Positions 1 through 5,845 are shown, counted from the first letter of the stretch. The stretch is 5,845 nt of DNA from Sphingobacteriaceae bacterium (GCA_025360355.1 JANYCL010000221.1:1-5845); one strand, 5' to 3'. Notes: generated by a model from the letters alone, not told the origin. Numbers and translations: made by a program.

Positions 1-2076
1 AGAATTACTTTAAAAGTTTACCGCGATTGTTTTCTCGGACAAGCACAATTAGATAATCCCGCGATCATTAATATTTTCGATAAGTTTGGTACGCTTGTAG
101 ACACGATGCAAATTCCAATGAAGTCGCTTAACAATATTGCCGCTTCAATTAATAATCCGTGTATCACGCCACCGAATACTGTTTGCGTTGAAGAAGGTGT
201 TTATGTTGAGATCATTAATCTGCCTCCTAAAAATGGTGGGTACTATATAGTTTATCAAAGGTGTTGTAGAAATAATTCTATTTTAAATATTGTAAATCCC
301 GGTGGAACAGGTGTAACTTATTGGGAACACATTCCCGGTCCGGAAGTTGTTGCAGTAAATTCATCTCCACACTTCAATAATTTTCCTCCAATTTATTTAT
401 GCAATGGTGTTCCAATAAAATTCGATCATATGGCGACTGATCCTGACGGAGATGTTTTAGTTTATTCTTTATGCGATCCTTATGATGGATGTTCACCTCC
501 GCCAACAGGAGCCTGTCCTGTTGTGCCTCCGCCTTATGCACCTGTTCAATTCATATCTCCGTATTCAGGAACATTTCCAATGTCATCTAATCCTTCCCTA
601 AACATTAATCCTGTTACAGGATATTTAACAGGAACACCTGATATTGATGGACAATGGGTGGTTGGCGTTTGTGTGCAAGAATGGAGAGGAGCAACATTAT
701 TAGGAACGCATTACCGCGATTTTCAATTCAATGTTGTTACTTGCAGTATTTCTGTTCTCGCCCAATTTAATAATCAGTCGGATGCAGCAATTGTAAATAG
801 TCTGCCTGTCTCAAATCAATATTGTAATGGATTTACAGTTCAGTTTTTAAACAGCAGTATTAATGGAACAGAGTTTACTTGGAATTTTGGTGACCCGACA
901 ACTTTGGCTGATACTTCAAAGCTAACTAATCCAAGTTATACTTATCCGGATACAGGAGCTTATGTGGTTTCATTAATTGCAAATCCCGGAAAGCCTTGTG
1001 CCGATACCATAAAGAAAACATTTTATATTTACCCTGTATTGGCACCAACGTTCACCGCCCCTCCGCCACAATGTATAACAGGAAATAGTTTTAGTTTTAA
1101 TGTTGGAGGTTTATTTGCACCCACTTATTCAACATTCAATTGGAATTTTGGAATAAATGCTTCCATCATAACTTCAACTGTTCAAAGTCCGACAGGAGTG
1201 GTATATAATATGGCAGGAAGTTTTCCCGTCACGGTTCTCGTCAAACAAAAAATGTGTCAGAAACTTTTAAAAGATACGGTTGATGTTTATCCTAAGCCCG
1301 TCTCCAATTTTGATGCGGATTCTGTTGTTGGTTGTGATCCTGTTGTTCTTACATTTACAAATAACAGCACCGCCGGAGGAACTCCAAGTTATTTTTGGCA
1401 ATTCGGAAATGGCGGGACTTCAACACTTCCTAATCCAACTCATTCTTTTTCTCCTGCAGGAGTTTATGGCGTTACGCTAACTGTTATTTCAACCGCTGGC
1501 TGTATTGATACAAGTAAATATGTTGTACCGGGTATGGTGACCGTTACTATCCGACCGACAGCAGGTTTTTCATTAACACCTGAAGAAACAACTATTTTTG
1601 ATCCTGAAATTACTTTTACTGATCAGAGTTTGAATGGCACCAGCTGGTATTATACTTTTGGTGATGGCGGAAGTTCACTTAATCCAAATACTGTGCATAC
1701 TTACGAAACACATGGTGATTTCACAATTGTGCAAACTGTTGTAAATGGTTTTGGTTGTCCGGACACTGCTGTACGCATTGTGCATATTTTGCCTGAATTC
1801 AGATTTTGGGTGCCGAATGCGTTTACCCCAAACAACCATGATAGTTTGAATGATGTTTTTTTACCAATAGTTTTTGGTGTTGAAGATTACTCTTTTGAAA
1901 TTTATAATAAATGGGGTGAATGTATTTTCAGAACAAAAGATACTCAAACACCATGGGACGGAAAACGATTTGGCAGCCCTTGTCCAAACGATGTTTATGT
2001 TTGGATGATCACTTTCTTTAATTTAGTTACCGAACGTGATGAAGTACATTACGGAAGTGTTACGTTGTGGAAGTAA
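1..2076 (+). CDS. PKD-repeat surface protein with gliding-motility-type T9SS C-terminal domain (5' partial)
   Basis: The frame is open from base 1, so the gene starts upstream; 691 codons are visible. An ATG at 106 exists, but the in-frame residues before it (LKVYRDC, then DNPAIINIFDKFG) belong to the conserved N-terminal module of this Bacteroidota family. I infer that only a signal peptide and a few tens of residues are missing. Residues 1-120 are the Cys-rich module (C10, CC at 88-89). Residues ~130-210 hold a calcium-binding-like DPDGD (147-151) and an Ig-like INPVTGYLTGTP segment. Four PKD-like beta-sandwich repeats follow at ~265-345 (WNFGD at 294), 348-431 (W381, degenerate, FGI not FGD), 432-519 (W466) and 520-598 (FGDG at 553). 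Residues ~600-691 form the CHU_C/type B sorting domain (VPNAFTPN, then WDGK), which directs export by T9SS. Role: large surface or secreted protein, probably adhesive; no catalytic motif seen. The final 17 bases overlap the antisense glycosyltransferase relic. Confidence 0.93.
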   Translation, partial: RITLKVYRDCFLGQAQLDNPAIINIFDKFGTLVDTMQIPMKSLNNIAASINNPCITPPNTVCVEEGVYVEIINLPPKNGGYYIVYQRCCRNNSILNIVNPGGTGVTYWEHIPGPEVVAVNSSPHFNNFPPIYLCNGVPIKFDHMATDPDGDVLVYSLCDPYDGCSPPPTGACPVVPPPYAPVQFISPYSGTFPMSSNPSLNINPVTGYLTGTPDIDGQWVVGVCVQEWRGATLLGTHYRDFQFNVVTCSISVLAQFNNQSDAAIVNSLPVSNQYCNGFTVQFLNSSINGTEFTWNFGDPTTLADTSKLTNPSYTYPDTGAYVVSLIANPGKPCADTIKKTFYIYPVLAPTFTAPPPQCITGNSFSFNVGGLFAPTYSTFNWNFGINASIITSTVQSPTGVVYNMAGSFPVTVLVKQKMCQKLLKDTVDVYPKPVSNFDADSVVGCDPVVLTFTNNSTAGGTPSYFWQFGNGGTSTLPNPTHSFSPAGVYGVTLTVISTAGCIDTSKYVVPGMVTVTIRPTAGFSLTPEETTIFDPEITFTDQSLNGTSWYYTFGDGGSSLNPNTVHTYETHGDFTIVQTVVNGFGCPDTAVRIVHILPEFRFWVPNAFTPNNHDSLNDVFLPIVFGVEDYSFEIYNKWGECIFRTKDTQTPWDGKRFGSPCPNDVYVWMITFFNLVTERDEVHYGSVTLWK

Positions 2077-2154
2077 CAACTTTTTCCTTCGGTACACATA
2101 CCGATAATAAGATCAGCAAGAGAAGAGCACCGTAAGTAAGATTTTTAAAAATGC
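2060..2154 (-). pseudogene. 3' stub of a second GT87-like glycosyltransferase gene
   Basis: Read on the minus strand, 2149 down to 2081 translates to a 23-residue stretch (F-K-N-LTYGALLLL ... LLSVCVPKEK) matching residues 389-411 of the intact glycosyltransferase at 4493-5737 at 21 of 23 positions. The two differences are N/I and I/V. Of 69 aligned bases 12 differ, and 8 of the 10 changed codons are synonymous, so both copies spent time under protein-level selection. The stub then runs VVTSTT to its own stop at 2060-2062, inside the 3' end of the PKD gene. Homology ends at about 2154, just past a one-base expansion of an A run (AAAAATGC versus AAAATGC), and an in-frame stop lies at 2162-2164. 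Everything upstream (start, catalytic loop, other membrane segments) is absent, so it cannot be functional. It could be the remnant of a deleted paralog or the original tail displaced by imported DNA. Confidence 0.85.
2081..2154. repeat. Left copy of a ~74-bp diverged direct repeat (glycosyltransferase tail)
   Basis: This segment aligns colinearly, in the same orientation, with 4505-4577 at about 83 percent identity over the 69 gap-free bases, plus a one-base indel near the end. The shared landmarks are CCTTCGG at the left, ACCGATAATAA in the middle and AAAATGC at the right. The two copies bracket the NPGFE and NHL genes with a period of 2424 bases. Confidence 0.85.
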
Positions 2155-2173
2155 AAAAATTTCACTACCTTTA
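2142..2173 (+). promoter_or_regulatory. Candidate Bacteroidota-type promoter for the two-gene operon
   Basis: TACCTTTA at 2166-2173 fits the Bacteroidota -7 element (TAnnTTTG) except for its last base. A T-rich TTTT at 2142-2145 stands 20 bases upstream, where the -33 element is expected, but it lacks the usual G. Transcription would start near 2178-2180, giving a leader of fewer than ten bases before ATG 2187. AAGGA at 2176-2180 lies 6 bases before that ATG and could act as a weak ribosome binding site. The call is consensus matching only; another promoter in this 110-base gap is possible. Confidence 0.35.
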
Positions 2174-2186
2174 GTAAGGAAATAAA

Positions 2187-3167
2187 ATGAAAAGAGCGTT
2201 TAAAATATTAATTTTATTCTTAAGTATTAATAATTTAGGTCGTACACAAAACTTAGTGTCAAATCCAGGTTTTGAATATTATGCTTCTTGTCCGGAGTAT
2301 TTGTCGCAATTATATGAAGCCGTAGGTTGGTTCGACTGCGGGATTGACCCTGATTATTTTCACTATAATTCGTGGGGACAAGTTAATGTTCCTAATTCTG
2401 TTTGGGGTTATCAATATGCTCATTCAGGATTAGGGATGGCAGGACTAGGAGCGTTTATTAGAGAATTTCCTTTGGGACAAGCAAATGGTAGAGAATATAT
2501 TGGAACTAAATTAATAGACACTTTAAAAGTCGGAAAAAAATATTTTATTTCTTTCTACACTAATTTTGCAGGAAATATTCAAGGGTATCAAAAAATTGCT
2601 ACCAATAAAATTGGCATTCGTTTTTCAACTAAACAAAGTGGTGGGGGACCTTATAGACCAGCCTTAAATAACTTCGCTCACTTGTATACAAATACCATTT
2701 TGTCTGACACGGTAAATTGGGTGAAAATTTCAGGTTCTTTTATTGCTGACTCCACTTATTCACATCTTACAATCGGTAATTTCTTTGATGATTTTAATAC
2801 CGATACTTTATTGATTGGCGGGCCTATTTATGGTCGCTCTGCATCTTATTATTACGTTGATGATATTTGTGTTTCAGAGGATTCTTTATATTGCAATTCG
2901 TTTGCTGGAATAAATGAATTAAAGGATGAAGATAAATATCCTTTTGTTTATCCAAATCCGAGTAGCGATGAAATATTTATAGAAACCGGAAGGAACGCAA
3001 ATTGTGAATTAATATTATTTAATGTTTTCGGCCAAGAGGTAATTAAACAACCTTTAACTAGCAAGACTAAAATAGATGTAAATTATTTAAATAACGGTAC
3101 TTATTTTTATATCATACGCCAAAATAAATTAATTATAAAAAGAAATAAATTAATTATTGCACATTAA
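2187..3167 (+). CDS. Secreted protein with NPGFE-type N-terminal domain and T9SS type A sorting domain
   Basis: The product has 326 residues. Residues 1-21 form a signal peptide: basic start MKR, hydrophobic core ILILFL, likely cleavage after T-Q before NLVSNPGFE (22-30). That motif and the downstream YYYVDDICVS segment (about residue 224 on) mark a beta-sandwich, carbohydrate-binding-like module common in Bacteroidota secreted proteins. The elements between them (YIGTKLIDTLKVGKKYFISF and IGIRFS) also fit that fold. Its ligand is unknown. A linker leads to the type A sorting domain at ~250-326, with the hallmark VYPNPSSDEIFIE (YPNP at 255-258), the FNVFGQEV strand and NGTYFYIIR. This would direct T9SS export and C-terminal processing. 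The ATG is supported by the signal peptide and an AAGGA 6 bases upstream. The NHL gene follows after 7 bases, so the two are probably cotranscribed. No catalytic residues are recognisable. It belongs to the cassette bracketed by glycosyltransferase-tail repeats. Confidence 0.88.
   Translation: MKRAFKILILFLSINNLGRTQNLVSNPGFEYYASCPEYLSQLYEAVGWFDCGIDPDYFHYNSWGQVNVPNSVWGYQYAHSGLGMAGLGAFIREFPLGQANGREYIGTKLIDTLKVGKKYFISFYTNFAGNIQGYQKIATNKIGIRFSTKQSGGGPYRPALNNFAHLYTNTILSDTVNWVKISGSFIADSTYSHLTIGNFFDDFNTDTLLIGGPIYGRSASYYYVDDICVSEDSLYCNSFAGINELKDEDKYPFVYPNPSSDEIFIETGRNANCELILFNVFGQEVIKQPLTSKTKIDVNYLNNGTYFYIIRQNKLIIKRNKLIIAH
3122..3157 (+). repeat. In-frame 21-bp-period duplication at the end of the NPGFE gene
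   Basis: A 15-base AT-only unit occurs identically at 3122-3136 and 3143-3157, separated by 6 bases. It encodes NKLII-KR-NKLII just before the C-terminal AH. The period is seven codons, so the frame is kept. It lies in the last strand of the sorting domain, where K/I-rich ends are normal, so it may be either slippage or ordinary sequence. Confidence 0.6.
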
Positions 3168-3174
3168 ACTACCT

Positions 3175-4503
3175 ATGAGAAAGTCATTTTTTATTATCAC
3201 TTTATCTTTTTTTGTTTTTTACGGAATAGCACAAAACATATACACTTATTGTGGTAATGGGAACAGCACTTTTGGAGGTGATGGTGGTCCCGCTACTTTA
3301 GCACAAGTCGGTCCTGAAGGGATTACTGTTGATGCTTCCGGTAATTTGTATATTGTTGATATTAGCAACAGTCGTATTAGAAAAGTAAATCCCGCGGGCA
3401 TAATAAACACAATTGCCGGTACAGGAACTTTGGGTTTTTCGGGAGATGGTGGTCCTGCAACATCAGCTGATTTTTCTTATCCAGTTGGCGTCGCCTTAGA
3501 TGGCTCCGGTAATATTTATATTGCAGACCAAGGCAATAATCGAATAAGAAAAATAAATACCTCTGGTATTATCAGTACAATTGCAGGTACTGGTGCCACT
3601 GGTTATTCCGGAGATGGAGCGAGTGCAACTTCTGCTCAACTAAGTGCCCCTTGTGGAATTACGGTAGATGCTTTAAATAATATTTATTTTTCTGATAGGG
3701 GCAACAATTGCGTTAGGAAAATAAACTCAGCAGGTATAATAAACACAATTGCAGGTACTGGTGTTGGTGGTTTTTCCGGTGATGGGGGCCCTGCAACATC
3801 TGCAAAACTTAATGCTCCTTTTTGTATTGCAGTTGATGCTTCCGGGAATATTTATATCGCCGATACTTTTAATAGCCGAATAAGAAAAGTAAGTAGTTCG
3901 GGTACTATTAGTACAATTGCAGGTATCGCTTTTGCTGGTTTTTCCGGTGATGGAGGTCCTGCAACTTCTGCTAAACTTAATTTTCCAGCTGGAATCGCAA
4001 TAGACCCTTCTGGCAATATTTATATTGCAGAACAACAAAATCAGAGAATAAGAAAAATAAATACTTCGGGGATAATAAATACTATTATTGGTACAGGAAG
4101 TACCGGATTTTCCGGTGATGCTGGTCCTGCAATATTAGCAAATATCTATAACCCTTCCGGAGTTGTTTTAGATGCTTTGGGTAATATTTATATTTGTGAT
4201 GCTCAAAATTTTCGCATTAGAATCGTTTGTGTTACTAATTGTCTTGCGGGTGTAAATGAGTGGGCTAGTAAGATTAATTTTAAAATTTATCCCAATCCGG
4301 TTTCAAATACTTTACATATTGAATTGGAACAATATTTCGGCGAGGGTTCTGCAATTGAAATAACAAATACCTTATGTCAAACCGTTTTAAAGCTTCCATA
4401 CAAAAACGAAATTGATGTTTCTTTACTTTCAAAGGGATGTTATGTTTTAAAAATAGCAACTTCCGATAAACAACAATTCTATTCTAAATTTATTAAAGAT
4501 TAG
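3175..4503 (+). CDS. Six-bladed NHL-repeat beta-propeller with T9SS type A sorting domain
   Basis: The product has 442 residues from ATG 3175. A TTG at 3157 would extend it by six residues but overlaps the upstream gene and spoils the signal peptide (MRKSFFIITLSFFVFYGIAQ), so the ATG is preferred. Six NHL repeats of exactly 56 residues follow, starting at residues 20, 76, 132, 188, 244 and 300. Each has the pattern TIAGTG..GFSGDGGPATSA, then P.GI.VD.SGNIYIAD..N.RIRK. This predicts a closed six-bladed propeller, a fold normally used for binding protein, sugar or other ligands. Blade 1 begins at the predicted signal cleavage site. Blade 6 is the most diverged (GDAGPAILAN, RIRIVCV). Residues ~356-442 are the type A sorting domain (FKIYPNPVSN, final KFIKD), so the protein is likely exported by T9SS. 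It lies 7 bases after its partner gene, and its last 11 bases overlap the convergent glycosyltransferase gene. Its ligand is unknown. Confidence 0.92.
   Translation: MRKSFFIITLSFFVFYGIAQNIYTYCGNGNSTFGGDGGPATLAQVGPEGITVDASGNLYIVDISNSRIRKVNPAGIINTIAGTGTLGFSGDGGPATSADFSYPVGVALDGSGNIYIADQGNNRIRKINTSGIISTIAGTGATGYSGDGASATSAQLSAPCGITVDALNNIYFSDRGNNCVRKINSAGIINTIAGTGVGGFSGDGGPATSAKLNAPFCIAVDASGNIYIADTFNSRIRKVSSSGTISTIAGIAFAGFSGDGGPATSAKLNFPAGIAIDPSGNIYIAEQQNQRIRKINTSGIINTIIGTGSTGFSGDAGPAILANIYNPSGVVLDALGNIYICDAQNFRIRIVCVTNCLAGVNEWASKINFKIYPNPVSNTLHIELEQYFGEGSAIEITNTLCQTVLKLPYKNEIDVSLLSKGCYVLKIATSDKQQFYSKFIKD
3232..4239 (+). repeat. Six tandem 168-bp NHL blade repeats
   Basis: The coding sequence is built of six units of 168 bases with boundaries at 3232, 3400, 3568, 3736, 3904 and 4072 and no length variation. 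Similarity is visible at DNA level, most strongly in the first third of the units beginning 3400, 3736 and 3904, where variants of TTTTTCCGGTGATGG and CCTGCAACATCTGC recur. Units 1, 3 and 6 are more diverged. The pattern indicates expansion of one ancestral blade, possibly with later gene conversion between central units. Confidence 0.9.
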
Positions 4504-5737
4504 TTTTTTCCTTCGGCACACACACCGATAATAAAACCAATAACAGAAGAGCCCCATAAGTCAGTATTTTAAAATGCTCATAATAATCGTTATAAGTTCC
4601 TAGGATCAATTTTAAATTACATAAAAAGAAAATAATAATTCCGGTACTCGCCATGAGGTAATATTTTAGTTTGGAAAATAACTTCCTGTTTTGAAGAAAG
4701 TAATACAAGCAAAAAATAAAAGCCGGACAAATAAATAAGAACGCATAATGCTGTTGATGCGGGAAAATAAGCGGGATCAATAATAAGATGTAACTCAATT
4801 CCCAAAAGCGGTGTTTTAAACCAACGTTGGACTGAAAGGGTTTGCTGCGTAAAAAGTATAGTGTGAACAGAACTAACAACATTCTTATCGTATTTAAAAT
4901 AATACTTAATTGTTCAAGCGAAACATCAGCAATGTTTCTTTTTATATTCAGCGCGTAAACATCTCCTGAATTTTGCACTAATAAAGTTGAGAGTAGGGTA
5001 GAGAGTCCGTGAAAACTTCTCTCCTCAGTATCTAATACATGATTAGAGTTTAATGGATTAATTAATTCCGCCCATGTTGAAAGTAGTAACTGATTTTGTT
5101 CCCAGCCAATTACTAATGCCGGTAATAATAATAATCCCACACAAATTAAAATAACATAAACGCCCGCCTTAAAAAAGCCACGGTAAAATAAATACGGAAT
5201 TAAAACAATTGGCAATAATTTAATATTGATGCCGGATGCAATTAAAAGTGCTCCCCAAAATGGTTTTGGTTTATTAGAAAAAACCAATTGCATGCCTTGC
5301 AGACTCAAAAATAAAATTAAAATGGTTATTTGGAGATGATGAAGATTTTCATGAATGAAACGGAATGCAAACAAAAACCCTCCAACGCGCAAGATCAATA
5401 ATTCTTTTTTTGTGAAATCATGCAACGGCAATAAATTTTTAATAAGCGCGAAAATACGAACGACAAAAAATAAATTAAGACTCAGCCAAACCAAATTGGC
5501 AATTTGTAAAGGCAAATAAGTAAGTGGTTTTAGAACAATAGCAAAGAGTACGGAATAAAAATAATGATAACCATCCACATACTTTTTCTCAAAAATATTA
5601 ATGCCATCAAAAAGATCATTGGAAGCAGAAAGATAAATGAACAGATCGCCATTCCCGAGTGATTCAATAAAAACATACACTGCCAACGCAACAGAAGCGA
5701 GGCCAATTAAAATATATTTTTTTACGGTCTCCGTCAT
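4493..5737 (-). CDS. GT87/DUF2029-family membrane glycosyltransferase
   Basis: The product has 414 residues and is strongly hydrophobic, with roughly ten to twelve predicted membrane helices (for example 8-25, 61-98, 135-152, 162-185, 191-212, 280-297, 313-325, 331-348, 361-380, 391-406). The layout fits GT87 (DUF2029; PimE mannosyltransferase is the characterised example), which moves sugars from polyprenyl-phosphate donors on the outer face of the inner membrane. After helix 1 comes the loop GNGDLFIYLSASNDL; D31 sits where the family's catalytic Asp is expected. Later landmarks are INIKLLPIVLIPYLFYRG (170s-180s), an SFHGLSTLL loop (241-249) and PHQQHY (326-331). Donor and acceptor sugars cannot be inferred. 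ATG 5737 is the only sensible start; it stands 11 bases from a terminator hairpin and no separate promoter is evident. The end overlaps the NHL gene by 11 bases. A truncated second copy of its 3' end lies at 2060-2154. Confidence 0.8.
   Translation of the reverse strand: MTETVKKYILIGLASVALAVYVFIESLGNGDLFIYLSASNDLFDGINIFEKKYVDGYHYFYSVLFAIVLKPLTYLPLQIANLVWLSLNLFFVVRIFALIKNLLPLHDFTKKELLILRVGGFLFAFRFIHENLHHLQITILILFLSLQGMQLVFSNKPKPFWGALLIASGINIKLLPIVLIPYLFYRGFFKAGVYVILICVGLLLLPALVIGWEQNQLLLSTWAELINPLNSNHVLDTEERSFHGLSTLLSTLLVQNSGDVYALNIKRNIADVSLEQLSIILNTIRMLLVLFTLYFLRSKPFQSNVGLKHRFWELSYILLLIPLIFPHQQHYAFLFICPAFIFCLYYFLQNRKLFSKLKYYLMASTGIIIFFLCNLKLILGTYNDYYEHFKILTYGALLLLVLLSVCVPKEKTNL
4505..4577. 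repeat. Right copy of the ~74-bp direct repeat, inside the glycosyltransferase 3' end
   Basis: This is the functional counterpart of the relic at 2081-2154. It encodes residues ~388-411 of the glycosyltransferase (last membrane helix and the PKEK tail). The left edge of homology falls two to three codons from the gene's stop, almost exactly where the NHL gene ends, and there is no similarity between the flanking plus-strand genes. Confidence 0.85.
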
Positions 5738-5745
5738 GAAAGAAA

Positions 5746-5774
5746 AAACCCATCCGCCTGAGCTGGATGGGTTT
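5746..5774 (-). terminator. Rho-independent terminator of the right-hand minus-strand gene
   Basis: A perfect 10-bp stem (AAACCCATCC at 5746-5755 with GGATGGGTTT at 5765-5774) encloses a 9-base loop. Read leftwards it runs straight into TTTTTT then CTTT, the expected U tract. It lies 19 bases beyond the stop of the gene entering from the right edge, so it probably ends that transcript. Read rightwards it is also followed by a T-rich stretch (5772-5790), so it may work in both directions. It sits immediately before the glycosyltransferase start codon. Confidence 0.8.
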
Positions 5775-5793
5775 CGTTTATTTTTATTTTGAA

Positions 5794-5845
5794 TTAAGCT
5801 TTTAAATAACTTAATATTTTTTCGACACTTGCTTTTGCATCGCCG
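5794..5845 (-). CDS. C-terminal end of an unidentified protein (5' partial)
   Basis: Only the last 17 codons including the stop are in view. The minus strand reads GDAKASVEKILSYLKA and then TAA at 5794-5796. The amphipathic-helix-like end, the standard stop and the terminator hairpin directly downstream support a real gene end. Too little is visible to name a family. It is codirectional with the glycosyltransferase, 56 bases upstream of it, and separated from it by the hairpin. Confidence 0.6.
   Translation of the reverse strand, partial: GDAKASVEKILSYLKA

Noticed and set aside
106..108. ATG at 106 as the start of the PKD protein.
   Set aside because: The frame is open to base 1 and the residues before 106 contain conserved family sequence (VYRDC, then NPAIINIFD).
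1280..1480. A 66-codon plus-strand frame inside the PKD gene.
   Set aside because: It lies out of frame within a well-supported domain region and has a low-complexity hydrophobic product.
2089..2104. Perfect 6-bp hairpin (TCGGTA, loop CACA, TACCGA) just after the PKD gene, a possible terminator.
   Set aside because: No T tract follows on either strand. The stem arises from the relic's coding sequence, and the intact copy forms only a 4-bp version (TCGG with CCGA at 4513-4528).
3157..3174. TTG at 3157 as the start of the NHL gene.
   Set aside because: It overlaps the end of the upstream gene and adds residues before an otherwise typical signal peptide; ATG 3175 is better placed.
3727..4038. 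A 103-codon minus-strand open frame inside the NHL gene.
   Set aside because: It is the antisense shadow of the 168-base blade repeats; its repeated peptide pattern simply mirrors the NHL coding repeats.
3232..4239. Regularly spaced repeats, possibly a CRISPR-like array.
   Set aside because: The units are 168 bases, contiguous, in frame and encode NHL blades; there are no short repeats with unique spacers.
4617..4805. A 62-codon minus-strand frame within the glycosyltransferase gene.
   Set aside because: It is a same-strand, different-frame overlap with a conserved membrane-protein coding region and has no independent start signal.

Overview
The window is AT-rich DNA from a member of the Bacteroidota. 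The basis is family content: three consecutive genes encode secreted proteins with C-terminal sorting domains of the type IX secretion system (T9SS). One is a gliding-motility-associated (CHU_C, type B) domain and two are type A domains with the YPNP motif. This secretion system is essentially confined to that phylum. Genus cannot be called from the sequence.

Layout, left to right. Positions 1-2076 (+) hold most of a large PKD-repeat surface protein whose start lies outside the window. Positions 2060-2154 (-) hold a broken relic: the last ~25 codons of a second copy of the membrane glycosyltransferase gene found intact further right. A candidate promoter lies at the relic's edge, followed by two plus-strand genes 7 bases apart that look like an operon. 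The first (2187-3167) is a secreted protein with an NLVxNPGFE-type N-terminal domain. The second (3175-4503) is a six-bladed NHL beta-propeller. Facing them, and overlapping the propeller gene by 11 bases, is an intact polytopic membrane protein of the GT87/DUF2029 glycosyltransferase type (4493-5737, -). Right of it are a strong rho-independent hairpin and the last 16 codons of another minus-strand gene running off the window.

The three T9SS cargo proteins are probably exported, processed at the C-terminus and attached to or released from the cell surface. They look like adhesion or binding modules (PKD, jelly-roll-like, beta-propeller) and show no recognisable catalytic motif. The GT87-like protein is a predicted lipid-linked-sugar-dependent glycosyltransferase of the inner membrane. 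No functional link between it and its convergent neighbours can be shown from sequence.

The most informative observation is structural. The propeller/NPGFE gene pair is bracketed by two diverged direct copies of the glycosyltransferase 3' end, 2424 bases apart, whose differences are mostly synonymous. This points to insertion or import of the two-gene cassette between the PKD gene and the glycosyltransferase, or to deletion of a paralogous glycosyltransferase. I see no CRISPR array, tRNA, rRNA, transposase, toxin-antitoxin or defence system, and no evidence for a wholly new type of system.
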